From positions 1 through 30,845 of the forward strand of contig DOUP01000297.1 in the NCBI GenBank assembly GCA_003520545.1: a stretch of 30,845 nt of DNA, in the 5' to 3' direction. Both the position numbers and the translations under genes were made by a program. The notes below the pieces were generated by a model. The model made no database searches. It saw only the letters and a list, made by a program, of their open reading frames with translations, and had not been told where the DNA came from. Below, piece by piece: positions 14,285 through 21,874 of this stretch. The stretch's first letter is position 1, and the number at the start of each line of letters is the position of its first letter. This DNA comes from Maritimibacter sp. (lineage in GTDB: Bacteria; Pseudomonadota; Alphaproteobacteria; Rhodobacterales; Rhodobacteraceae).

Positions 14285-15493
14285 ATGGAAAGCCCAGTGA
14301 TCCCCCTGTCGGCCCGTCACGTGCGCGTGATCCGGTCTTTGTCCGAACACCGCAGGGTGTCGGACGCGGCCGATTCTGTCGCGCTGTCACAACCCGCGTT
14401 CTCGCGTTCGCTTCACGATGCCGAGGACCGTCTGGGCGTCCCGCTGTTTCAACGCGGCTGGTCGGGGTCGGAACCCACTGCCATGGGCGACATCGTCATC
14501 GCGCAATGCCGTCGCATCGCGGCCGATATGGAGTCGGTCGAGCGAGGGCCGTTGGGAAATACTGGACCCCTCCGCCTCCCGCGCCTTCTACGTTGGCGCC
14601 ACCTCCGCGCGGTCTCCGCCGTGGTGCGCTCCGGCACCGCCTCTAGCGCGGCCCAGATGCTGGGGATCAGTCAACCGGCGATCAGCCAATCACTCACCGC
14701 CTGTCAGGATTACGTTTCTCCCGTCCTTTTTCACCGGCGCCAGTCCGGCCTGGAACCCACCGACGCCGCCCGCGCGCTTGCGGCTCTGTGGGACCGGATC
14801 GCCGCGATCATCGGCGATATTCCCGCGCTTCTGGAGGCGACAGGCGACGCGCTCGTGGGCCGTGTCTCTGTCGGCATGCTCCCCTTCTCCGGGCAATCCA
14901 TGGTGCTCGACGCTTTCGGCCAGATCACCCGAGACCATCCGCTCGTCCACCTCGTCGCCGTTCCGGGTGGGTATGAGACACTCGCGGAAGCGATGAAGCG
15001 CGGCGAGATCGACCTGATCCTCGGCGTGCTGCGCGACCCATCGCCGCTCCCCGGCTTCAAGGAAGAGCATCTATACCACGAGAATTACCTGATGATCGCC
15101 CGCGCCGATCACCCGGTCCATGACCGTAACCCGTCGATCCGGGAACTGGCGGAAGAGCAGTGGATCGTCGCGCCCCATGGGACCCCGATCCGGGCCTACT
15201 TCGACCGGGTGTTCCGGGAAGCCGGCGCGATCCCGCCCGCGCAATCCGCCGAGATGTTCAGCTTCTCCAACGCCGAACAAATGATCGTCGCCAGCCAATC
15301 CATCGCCATGCTCTGTTACGGCCGCTCTGCCTTGAAGCTTCTTCGGCCAGAGCTGAAACCGCTCGACATCACCCTCCCCGGCTCCCGCGTCTCCATCGGC
15401 GCGGCCCGCTTCGGGGACGATCCACCGAGTGCGGCAATCGCCGAGTTCCTGCGAATTCTGCGGGAGAAGATCGCGGACGCGGGCGAGGTTTAG
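14285..15493 (+). CDS. LysR-type regulator with tandem DNA-binding domains
   Basis: The protein has 402 residues, about 100 more than a standard LysR-type regulator, and the excess is a second winged helix-turn-helix. Domain 1 (about 11-68) contains VSDAADSVALSQPAFSRSLH and LGVPLFQR. Domain 2 (about 104-162) contains ASSAAQMLGISQPAISQSLT and VLFHRRQSGLEPTD. A typical effector-binding region follows (about 193-395, starting GRVSVGMLP). Divergent orientation to the O-demethylase-metF operon makes that operon the likely target. ATG at 14285 was chosen because domain 1 begins 10 residues later; an ATG at 14240 is the alternative. Confidence 0.85.
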   Translation: MESPVIPLSARHVRVIRSLSEHRRVSDAADSVALSQPAFSRSLHDAEDRLGVPLFQRGWSGSEPTAMGDIVIAQCRRIAADMESVERGPLGNTGPLRLPRLLRWRHLRAVSAVVRSGTASSAAQMLGISQPAISQSLTACQDYVSPVLFHRRQSGLEPTDAARALAALWDRIAAIIGDIPALLEATGDALVGRVSVGMLPFSGQSMVLDAFGQITRDHPLVHLVAVPGGYETLAEAMKRGEIDLILGVLRDPSPLPGFKEEHLYHENYLMIARADHPVHDRNPSIRELAEEQWIVAPHGTPIRAYFDRVFREAGAIPPAQSAEMFSFSNAEQMIVASQSIAMLCYGRSALKLLRPELKPLDITLPGSRVSIGAARFGDDPPSAAIAEFLRILREKIADAGEV

Positions 15494-15501
15494 TCGTACA
15501 T

Positions 15502-15544
15502 CGTATGCACGCCCTGTGCACAAACTGTGCACGGATGTCATACG
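15502..15544. terminator. Nested palindromes between convergent genes
   Basis: Outer arms CGTATG (15502-15507) and CATACG (15539-15544) enclose two copies of the self-complementary GTGCAC (15516-15521 and 15527-15532). The two copies can pair with each other around the loop AAACT. The element lies between the ends of the LysR-type and YciI-like genes, so a factor-assisted bidirectional terminator is likely. There is no T run. Confidence 0.45.
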
Positions 15545-15557
15545 CGGGTTTTGCCCC

Positions 15558-15872
15558 TCAATCCGACATCCGCTCCGCGATCCGATGCGCCTGGAACCCA
15601 TCCGCGAGCCGGGTCAGCTTGAGCGTTTTCACAACGCCTTCCGCATAGAATGGATCGCCCTCGGAAAACGCCCGCGCCTTGGCCTCGTCCTCGGCTTCCA
15701 GCACGCCCCAATGCCCGATGGCTTCGCCGTTTTCGTCCCACAAAGCCGAGCCGATCAGCACCGAGCACAGCCCGTCGCCACCCGACCGGACCCAGGCCCG
15801 GTGGCTGTCGCGCAACGCATCGCGGGCCTCTTGTTTGCCGGGGTGGTGGATATTTTCCATGAGGAAGAACAA
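15558..15872 (-). CDS. YciI-like (dimeric alpha-beta barrel) protein
   Basis: This 104-residue protein fits the YciI family. It starts with a beta strand and has SHRAWVRSGGDG near 23-34 and the DPFYAEGVV segment near 73-81, with the His and Asp that form the family's presumed active site. The function of YciI proteins is mostly unknown; relatives of the fold act on lactones and muconates. TTG at 15872 is preferred to the ATG at 15860 because an AAAGGA site precedes it at proper spacing and the first residues form the domain's first strand. It is last in the operon, four bases after the alpha/beta hydrolase, suggesting a helper role on the imported aromatic or its product. Confidence 0.75.
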   Translation of the reverse strand: MFFLMENIHHPGKQEARDALRDSHRAWVRSGGDGLCSVLIGSALWDENGEAIGHWGVLEAEDEAKARAFSEGDPFYAEGVVKTLKLTRLADGFQAHRIAERMSD

Positions 15873-15876
15873 GGGC

Positions 15877-16554
15877 TTATCCTTTCAGGAACGGAACCAG
15901 AAGATCAGCGACAGCATCGGGCTGCTCGACCGGGGCAAAGTGCCCCGCATCCTCGATCACTTCGAGCCGCGCATTGGGGAGAAGCTCGACCATGTGCTCA
16001 TGCTGGCCAACCGGCGACCATTGGTCCTGCCGCCCGACCATCACCAGTGTTTCGCATGTTATTTCAGGGAGGTACTGGGCCGCATCTGGCCGGGAGACCA
16101 GCGCTTCGATCTGCCGCTGGTGGCTGTCGGGGGTCTGCCGCAACACCATTTCCGTCAGGGCCTGCATCAACTCCGGCGTCTGGTTCGGCTCATACACCAT
16201 CGGCGGCAACCACCGCGCCGCCAAGGCCTCCATCCCGCGTTCGTGACCATAGGCCACGATCTCGGCCCGTTTCTCGACCTCGCCCTCTTTCAGCGGATGA
16301 ACCCCGGTGTCCAAAAGTGCCAGCTTTTCAAGCCGTTCGGGCGCCAGCCGCGCAATCTCGATGGCGACGCGCGCGCCCATGGAATGCCCCGCCACACGGA
16401 TCGGCCCCTCGACCATCGCAAGACAATCGGTGGCCATCTGCGTGAGCGACGATTGCGTCGTCAGATCCGGTACGATCGCCTCCATCCGCTTCAGAACCGG
16501 CTCCCAACAGAAGCGGTCGCAAAGCAAGCCCGGAATCAGTAGTACCGTCGACAT
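15877..16554 (-). CDS. Alpha/beta hydrolase
   Basis: The 225-residue product has the alpha/beta hydrolase fold: VLLIPGLLCD oxyanion strand at the start, nucleophile elbow GHSMGA (about 55-60), an acid in MVGRQDQWSP near 178 and the catalytic His in DAGHFAPVEQP near 204. It overlaps the TRAP large permease stop by one base (ATGA type), so it is translated with the transporter. That coupling suggests it hydrolyses an ester, enol-lactone or similar compound brought in by the transporter. It resembles the enol-lactone hydrolase class only in general form, so specificity is not assigned. Longer upstream starts overlap dctM and were rejected. Confidence 0.8.
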   Translation of the reverse strand: MSTVLLIPGLLCDRFCWEPVLKRMEAIVPDLTTQSSLTQMATDCLAMVEGPIRVAGHSMGARVAIEIARLAPERLEKLALLDTGVHPLKEGEVEKRAEIVAYGHERGMEALAARWLPPMVYEPNQTPELMQALTEMVLRQTPDSHQRQIEALVSRPDAAQYLPEITCETLVMVGRQDQWSPVGQHEHMVELLPNARLEVIEDAGHFAPVEQPDAVADLLVPFLKG

Positions 16555-17858
16555 CAGTTGATCATCGTATTCGGCAGGATCAGCGAGATTTGCGGGAAGG
16601 CCACCAGGAGGATCAGCGTCAGGAACATCGCGAACCAGAACGGCGCCACGCCGCGGAACATTTTCGCCAAAGACACGTCGGGCGCGACCGATTTCACGAT
16701 GAACACGTTCAACCCCACCGGCGGCGAGATCAGGCCCATTTCCAGCGTCAACACCACGAGCACACCGAACCAAATCGGGTCGATTCCAAGCTGCTGCACA
16801 ACCGGGAAAAAGATGGGCATCGACAGCACCATCATCGCGAAGCCTTCAAGGAAACAGCCAAGGATCAGGTAGATCGCCAGCATGATCGCCAGCACGCCGA
16901 TCACCGGGATCGCAAGACCCTCAAGATAGGTGCCAAGCCATTGCGGAATATGACTGAGCGCCAGGAACGTCTTGATCATGTAGGCAGAAATCAGGATCAG
17001 CATGACCGTGGCGGTGGTCACGACGCTATCCTGCGCCGCTTTCCAGAACTTCGCGAACGTCAGGTCCCCCATCAGAGACCCGAACAGGATAACGAGACCC
17101 GCGCCCACGGCCGAGGCTTCGACCGGGGAAAAGATGCCGGTGTAAATCCCGCCGATGGTCAGAAAGATCACCAGGAGGATCGGGGCCGCTCCGCCGGTCG
17201 CCCGGATCTTGTCGGAGAAAGTGGTCGATGGACCTTTCGGCCCCATTTCAGGTTTGAACCAAGTGATGAGCAGGATCGTCAGTATGAACATCGACAACAG
17301 CAGAATGCCGGGCAGAACGCCCGCGAGGAACAGTCGGCCAATCGATTCCTGTGTCAGGAGCGCGTAGATCACGAACCCCGTGGACGGCGGGATCAGGATG
17401 CCGAGCGTACCGCCCGCTGCGACCACACCCGTGGACAAGCGGTCGTCATACTTGAAGCGTTTCATCTCGGACAAGGACACGCGCCCGATGGTCAGGGCCG
17501 ACGCCACCGACGACCCGGACAGGGCCGCGAAACCACCGCAGGCCACCACCGTCGCCGAAGCCAGCCCGCCCCGGATCGACCCGATCCACGCGTAGGCCGC
17601 GTCATACAGTTTTCGGCTCATCCCGGTCTCGGTCGCCACGTTCCCCATCAGGATAAAGAGCGGCACGACCACGAGCTCCACCTTGGCGGCGAGCGAGAAG
17701 CTATCCGAGGCCAGTTGGCTCAGCGCGGCTTGTGGTGAATTCAGGATCGACACCCCGATGAAGCCCACGGCAAACATGGCGAAGGCCACCGGAATGCGAA
17801 GTCCCAAGAGGACAAATAGCGAAATGAGCCCGATGAGCCCGATTAATTCCCCGCTCAT
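16554..17858 (-). CDS. dctM: TRAP transporter large permease, system 1
   Basis: The DctM-type protein (434 residues, 12 or more predicted helices) is the ion-coupled transport subunit of a TRAP system. Typical blocks are visible: the VPLFILMGNVATETG segment, GGFAALSGSSVASALTIG, GGTLGILIPPSTGFVIYA and, near the end, MGLISPPVGLNVFIVKSVAPD. It overlaps the dctQ stop by four bases and the alpha/beta hydrolase start by one. Substrate cannot be read from the sequence; the aromatic-catabolic neighbourhood suggests an aromatic or other organic acid. Confidence 0.9.
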   Translation of the reverse strand: MSGELIGLIGLISLFVLLGLRIPVAFAMFAVGFIGVSILNSPQAALSQLASDSFSLAAKVELVVVPLFILMGNVATETGMSRKLYDAAYAWIGSIRGGLASATVVACGGFAALSGSSVASALTIGRVSLSEMKRFKYDDRLSTGVVAAGGTLGILIPPSTGFVIYALLTQESIGRLFLAGVLPGILLLSMFILTILLITWFKPEMGPKGPSTTFSDKIRATGGAAPILLVIFLTIGGIYTGIFSPVEASAVGAGLVILFGSLMGDLTFAKFWKAAQDSVVTTATVMLILISAYMIKTFLALSHIPQWLGTYLEGLAIPVIGVLAIMLAIYLILGCFLEGFAMMVLSMPIFFPVVQQLGIDPIWFGVLVVLTLEMGLISPPVGLNVFIVKSVAPDVSLAKMFRGVAPFWFAMFLTLILLVAFPQISLILPNTMIN

Positions 17859-18373
17859 GCGTGCCCCTTGCTTTCCTGCCCGTTTTCACCCGTCACGATC
17901 AATCCGATGGCGCGCAAAGTCATGCCGGCCGCGGTGATGATGGACATCACGACGATAGCGCCTTTGAACCAGTCGAATTGAAGGTCGATGATATTCGTTG
18001 TTTGCACGATCCCCATCTGGAACCGCATGAGTGAGATCGACTGCCACGTGGTCCAGGCGATCCCGACAAAAATCAACGCGCCCAGAGCGGCGGCGACAAA
18101 ATCGCCGGTCCAGATCATCCAGCGCGGCATGATACCTTCGAAAAGGTCCACGTTGACGTGGCCCCCGATCTTGTCACACAGCGCCATGCCGCCGAAGACG
18201 ATCAGGGTCATGCCCATCGCGGTAATGTCCTGCGCCCCCGTCAGCGGAAAGCCGAAAAAGCGGCCGACCACGTCGATAAGGATCACGGTGACCTCGACCA
18301 CGAGGCCAACCGTGCCCACGAGGGCAGACAAGCGTATAATCCTGTCTGCCCAGCTATTTACATGTGCGAACAA
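17855..18373 (-). CDS. dctQ: TRAP transporter small permease, system 1
   Basis: This is a DctQ-type four-helix membrane protein of 172 residues that scaffolds the large permease. It has the family-like VEVTVILIDVVGRFFG segment in the first helical hairpin and a conserved-looking GGMALCDKIGGHVNVDLF motif near 66-83. The start is a TTG at 18373, three bases after the dctP stop. No in-frame ATG occurs for about 50 residues and the ribosome binding site is poor, so translation probably depends on coupling to dctP. Confidence 0.85.
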   Translation of the reverse strand: MFAHVNSWADRIIRLSALVGTVGLVVEVTVILIDVVGRFFGFPLTGAQDITAMGMTLIVFGGMALCDKIGGHVNVDLFEGIMPRWMIWTGDFVAAALGALIFVGIAWTTWQSISLMRFQMGIVQTTNIIDLQFDWFKGAIVVMSIITAAGMTLRAIGLIVTGENGQESKGHA

Positions 18374-18376
18374 GTC

Positions 18377-19357
18377 TTATTCGCCGCGCATGGTGGCGAG
18401 CACGTCAGAACCGCCATCGACGCCCGAGATCACTTCGTCGCGGATCGGGTAGGTCAGCTCTTCAAACGCTGCGCGCTCTTCGTCGGACAGGGTGTAGACG
18501 GTGTTGTCGTCCATGCCCGAGATCGTTTCGATCACGGATCCTGCGCGCGCATACCAGCCTTCTTCAGCCGACTGCGAGAGTTTGCGGCCAGCGATCGCGT
18601 CAATCGACGCTTTCTGTTCGTCGGACAAACCGTCGTATTTCGCCTGGTTCATCACGACGTAGAACGAGATGTGGCCGAGCGGAGCATTGAGCGTGTAGCT
18701 GTTTGCCACTTCGTCGAGCTTGAAGTCGCCGATGGCCGACGCGCCGGTCACGACACCGTCGATCAGGCCGGTTTGCAGCGAGTTGTAGATCTCGCCAGCC
18801 GGCATCTGCACCGGGGTGCCACCAAGGGATTCAATCGCGGCAGCGGCAGCGGAACCCGACACGCGGATTTTCAGACCTTGGATATCGGCCGGGGTGCGCA
18901 CGTCCACGTCCTTCATGATGAAGACGTTCGGCTCGGAGAGCCACAGAGCCAGAGGCTTGGTACCCGGAAACTCGTCGTCGAGCAGGCCAGCTTCGTAGGC
19001 GTTCCAGATCATGTCGTAGCCGGTCATGTCACCAGGCTTGGCGCCCGGAAGCTCGGAAATCATGGTCTTGGGGAATTGCGACGAGGTGTAGCCCTGAAGG
19101 CCCCACACCATGTCGGCCACGCCTTGAACGACGCGGACGTATTGCTCAAGCGGACCGGCGCCAAGCTCACCACCCGGATAGACTTCGATCTCGATACCAG
19201 CATCGGCCACGGCGGCCTGAAGCGGTTCGATGGTCGATTTGGTCAGCGTGTGCGCGGGCGGAACCCAGTGCGCGAATTTCATGGTCTCGGACATACCGGG
19301 CGCGGCGGCCACGGTCAGCGCCGCAGCAGCGGCAGCGGTACGGATAAAGGTCATCAT
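18377..19357 (-). CDS. dctP: TRAP transporter substrate-binding protein, system 1
   Basis: This periplasmic DctP-family binding protein has 326 residues. An N-terminal Sec signal peptide is rich in Ala and likely cleaved near residue 24. The mature part begins with the MKFAHWVPPAHTL strand and contains the family carboxylate-binding Arg in DIQGLKIRVSG, followed by GGTPVQMPAGEIYNSLQTGLIDG. It would capture an organic acid anion for the permeases encoded just downstream. ATG at 19357 follows GGGAGGAT; another ATG is the next codon. It is the first gene of a five-gene operon that ends with the YciI-like gene. Confidence 0.9.
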   Translation of the reverse strand: MMTFIRTAAAAAALTVAAAPGMSETMKFAHWVPPAHTLTKSTIEPLQAAVADAGIEIEVYPGGELGAGPLEQYVRVVQGVADMVWGLQGYTSSQFPKTMISELPGAKPGDMTGYDMIWNAYEAGLLDDEFPGTKPLALWLSEPNVFIMKDVDVRTPADIQGLKIRVSGSAAAAAIESLGGTPVQMPAGEIYNSLQTGLIDGVVTGASAIGDFKLDEVANSYTLNAPLGHISFYVVMNQAKYDGLSDEQKASIDAIAGRKLSQSAEEGWYARAGSVIETISGMDDNTVYTLSDEERAAFEELTYPIRDEVISGVDGGSDVLATMRGE

Positions 19358-19462
19358 TGGATTCGATCCTCCCATTGGTTCGATGTGCCGTCCCCACCCT
19401 AGGATGGCTTGCCGCCAAAACCTATAAGTAAAAGGGAAGTGGGCAAATCACATTCACGCGCA

Positions 19463-19477
19463 CCTCATAAGATGAGG
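19463..19477. promoter_or_regulatory. Perfect palindrome upstream of TRAP operon 1
   Basis: CCTCAT-AAG-ATGAGG is a perfect 15-base inverted repeat about 105 bases upstream of the dctP start. It lies in the 214-base gap between dctP and the second O-demethylase. It could be a regulator operator; it is too short for a good terminator. It does not resemble the GTATAC-type sites near gntR. Confidence 0.4.
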
Positions 19478-19526
19478 CTATTATTATGCCACTCGCGGCT
19501 GCGTGTTGGACCGCGGAAGGCGGGTT

Positions 19527-19556
19527 GGCGCGGCACCATGTCTCAGGTGCCACGCC
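19527..19556 (-). terminator. Hairpin downstream of the second O-demethylase gene
   Basis: GGCGCGGCACC (19527-19537) pairs with GGTGCCACGCC (19546-19556), leaving one C/A mismatch and an eight-base loop. It starts 16 bases after the stop codon. No T run follows on the minus strand, so termination strength is uncertain; it would still separate this gene from TRAP operon 1. Confidence 0.5.
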
Positions 19557-19571
19557 GTCTGTGTGTCAGGC

Positions 19572-20981
19572 TCAGGAGCCTTTGGTGCGCCAGCTGTCCG
19601 CGTAGCTCTCACGCGCTTCCGTGGAGTAAGGCGTCGGCGAAACGCGCACGCGGATCGTCGTCTGCTCATGCGGCTCGACCGAGGTCTTCTTGGAGCCACC
19701 GTCCGGCTCGCCCCAAACCATGGTCAGAACATCGCCGACTTCGACGGACTGCTCCACGACACCAAGCGACAGCAGGCAGCGCTCGTTGAAGGAGTAGCCG
19801 TTGAACATCGACATACCGACCATCTTGTCGCCCTGCATGACCTGATCAGCGGTCGAGGAGGCGTAGTTCGGCTGCGGGAAGTCGATCCACTTGTAGTTCT
19901 TCTCGCCCGGCGCAAAAGAGGACCCGATGACTTTCATCACGTCTTCCGCGTTCCACTCGAAGGTCACCTTCTTGCGGTTGGTCGGAGCGTCTTTCAGCTT
20001 GGCCAGTGCGTCCTTGCCGATGAAGTCGTCTTTCTTCCAGCCGATGTAGAAGCCGTAACCCAGTTCGAACGGGTTCACGTAGTAATCGGAGATATCGTCG
20101 GAGACGAAGGAACCACCGATGGAACCGGCTGCTTCATAGCTCTCTTCCGACAGCCACTCACGATACTCTTTCATCATGCCGTCGCCGGTGTAGATGCCGG
20201 GCAGCGGCGACGGGATCCAGCCGGATTCGACGGTGTTGGTCGAGTAGGCGCGCGAGCCGACGAAGTGCATTTCGACGCCAACGTCACGCGCGGCCTGCGC
20301 GATGGTCGACTGGATATAGGTCTTGTCGGCATAGGGACCCCAGATCTCCAGACCCGGCGCACCGGCCATGCCGTGACGCAGAGCGGAGACCTTGCGGGTG
20401 CCGATGTTGATCGTGTCGACGTGGAAAAACTTGATTTCCGGAACCGGACCGCCGTTGATCTTTTCAAAGATCTTGTCGGCATCCGGACCCTGGATCTGGA
20501 AGCGGTAATGGGTGCGGTAGATCGCCTTGCCGTCGGGGCGCGAGTCAGAGCGCGGGTCGTAGGAGACCTTGACGTTCCATTTACCGATAGCGGCCTGGAA
20601 CATGATCCAGTTGGAAGTCGGGGCGCGGCCCACGGTGACGTATTTGTTCTCATCAAGGCGGAAGATGATGTGGTCGCCGATCACGTGGCCTTCGGGGGTC
20701 ACGGGCACGAAGTGCTTCGCGCGGCCCATGTCGAAGTTCGAGAACGAGTTGATGCCGACGTGGCTGAGGAAGGCGGCAGCGTCCGGGCCTTCGACGGTCA
20801 CTTCGTCCATGTGGTGCGACTGGTCGTAGACAACCACCGAGTTCCGCCAGGCGGTTTGTTCGGATCGCCAGTTGGTGAATTCCGGCGCGACGCCCGGATA
20901 GATGTACATACCGATTTTCGAATTGCGCAGGCGGTCTACGATGTTTTCCGACTGCATGATTTTCTCAAGGCTCTGGGCCAT
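19572..20981 (-). CDS. ligM: LigM-like tetrahydrofolate-dependent aryl O-demethylase, paralogue 2
   Basis: The 469-residue GcvT-fold protein is the closer of the two paralogues to SYK-6 LigM (vanillate/3-O-methylgallate O-demethylase) as I recall its sequence, from IGMYIYPGVAPEFTNWRSEQ at the N terminus to the AREsYxxxWR ending. Residues matching the LigM active site are His57 (SHHM), Arg119 (VGRAP), Tyr246 (GSRAY) and Trp255 (SGWIPSP). The product methyl-tetrahydrofolate would feed the MetF encoded 7 kb away. ATG at 20981 follows GGGAGGA; the longer frame is non-homologous. It lies downstream of gntR, with a GTATAC palindrome in its promoter region, so GntR control is likely. Substrate (vanillate or another methoxy-aromatic) is inferred. 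Confidence 0.85.
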   Translation of the reverse strand: MAQSLEKIMQSENIVDRLRNSKIGMYIYPGVAPEFTNWRSEQTAWRNSVVVYDQSHHMDEVTVEGPDAAAFLSHVGINSFSNFDMGRAKHFVPVTPEGHVIGDHIIFRLDENKYVTVGRAPTSNWIMFQAAIGKWNVKVSYDPRSDSRPDGKAIYRTHYRFQIQGPDADKIFEKINGGPVPEIKFFHVDTINIGTRKVSALRHGMAGAPGLEIWGPYADKTYIQSTIAQAARDVGVEMHFVGSRAYSTNTVESGWIPSPLPGIYTGDGMMKEYREWLSEESYEAAGSIGGSFVSDDISDYYVNPFELGYGFYIGWKKDDFIGKDALAKLKDAPTNRKKVTFEWNAEDVMKVIGSSFAPGEKNYKWIDFPQPNYASSTADQVMQGDKMVGMSMFNGYSFNERCLLSLGVVEQSVEVGDVLTMVWGEPDGGSKKTSVEPHEQTTIRVRVSPTPYSTEARESYADSWRTKGS

Positions 20982-21004
20982 GGTGTCCTCCCTTTGGGTC
21001 CAAA

Positions 21005-21014
21005 TTGTATACAT
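21005..21014. promoter_or_regulatory. Candidate GntR operator upstream of the second O-demethylase
   Basis: TTGTATACAT lies 24 bases upstream of the ATG at 20981 and differs by one base from the ATGTATACAT palindromes in the gntR promoter. A degenerate relative, ATGTATGC, occurs at 21078-21085. The shared core GTATAC suggests that the same regulator controls this gene. Confidence 0.6.
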
Positions 21015-21096
21015 GGATGCCAGATGTCGCGCGATTTGCAAGGGGAAATCGCGTGATACCCCCAAAATCCAGGCAAAATGTATGCTTCCGGGAGAG

Positions 21097-21819
21097 TTAC
21101 TCGACCACGAGCGCCATCGCGGGATGAGCCACATTGGCGTCGAGAGCTTTCGCTTCGAGGTTCTTGCGAGCGATTCGCGCGTGTTCCCGCGCCAGTGCTT
21201 CGGCCCGCGTGCCCTCGCGCCCGGCGATGGCTTCGATCATCGCCCGGTGCTGCGCCTGAGCCAGGACGAGAGACTGGATCATGCCCTCACGGTCGCGTTG
21301 CCGGAACACGAAAGCCGACGGAGACGCGAAGGGCAGCGACTTCACCCGCTCCAGCTCGCTCCGCACGATTGAAGACGGGCAAATCGTCGACAATTTGTCA
21401 TGAAAATCAGCGTTTGACTCGGAGTAGAGATCCAAGTTCGGCGCGGTCGGATCGGCGAAACACCCGTCGATCCGGTCCACCAGCTCCTTGGTTTGCGCGA
21501 TATCCTTGTCACTCACGCCGGCCTCGGCGGTCAGCCGCAAAGCCGTCCCTTCAAGCACACCACGAAGTTCGATCGCGTCGACCACGTCGCTATGGGAAAA
21601 GGAACGGACGACAAAGCCGCCTGACGGCGCACGTTCCAGCAGGCCCTCTTCCGCCAAGCGGCTCATCGCTTCGCGCACCGGGGTGCGCGACACGTCGAGC
21701 TCTTCGGCCAAAGCCACTTCGAACAGCCGCGTGCCGCCCGGCAACGCACCCTTTATGATCCGCTGCCTCAGCTCGTATGTCGCGCGTTTCGCGTTGGTAT
21801 TGCCACGACTTTCAGCCAT
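21097..21819 (-). CDS. GntR-family (FadR/VanR-type) transcriptional regulator
   Basis: This 240-residue regulator has an N-terminal winged helix-turn-helix, with LAEELDVSRTPVREAMSRLAEEGLLER around 38-63, and a C-terminal all-helical FCD effector domain (about 80-230). That domain has NADFHDKL and later His residues of the kind that bind a metal and carboxylate ligand. VanR, a vanillate-responsive repressor, has the same architecture. The ATG at 21819 follows GGGAGGG; an upstream ATG at 21840 lies inside the operator and was rejected. It sits between fcs and the second LigM homologue on the same strand, and two identical palindromes overlap its own promoter, indicating autoregulation. Confidence 0.87.
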   Translation of the reverse strand: MAESRGNTNAKRATYELRQRIIKGALPGGTRLFEVALAEELDVSRTPVREAMSRLAEEGLLERAPSGGFVVRSFSHSDVVDAIELRGVLEGTALRLTAEAGVSDKDIAQTKELVDRIDGCFADPTAPNLDLYSESNADFHDKLSTICPSSIVRSELERVKSLPFASPSAFVFRQRDREGMIQSLVLAQAQHRAMIEAIAGREGTRAEALAREHARIARKNLEAKALDANVAHPAMALVVE

Positions 21820-21830
21820 GCCACCCTCCC

Positions 21831-21854
21831 ATGTATACATGAGAATGTATACAT
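21831..21854. promoter_or_regulatory. Twin GTATAC-core operators in the gntR promoter
   Basis: Two identical perfect palindromes, ATGTATACAT, lie at 21831-21840 and 21845-21854, spaced 14 bases centre to centre in the 55-base gap between fcs and gntR. They cover the presumed -10 and start-site region. Short palindromes with TGT/ACA arms are typical GntR/FadR-type operators. Confidence 0.75.
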
Positions 21855-21871
21855 CTCGGGAGGGTTGTCAA
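21844..21871 (-). promoter_or_regulatory. Candidate gntR promoter
   Basis: On the minus strand a consensus TTGACA (21866-21871) is followed after 16 bases by TACATT (21844-21849). The -35 lies just beyond the fcs stop codon, so gntR has its own start rather than depending on fcs read-through. The -10 is inside one palindrome, so binding there would block polymerase. Confidence 0.6.
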
Positions 21872-21874
21872 AGC

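Noticed and set aside
12803..20981. Calling one of the GcvT-fold proteins a DMSP demethylase (DmdA)
   Set aside because: Both are about 460-470 residues rather than about 365, and their motifs and metF/fcs neighbours fit LigM/DesA-type aryl O-demethylases better.
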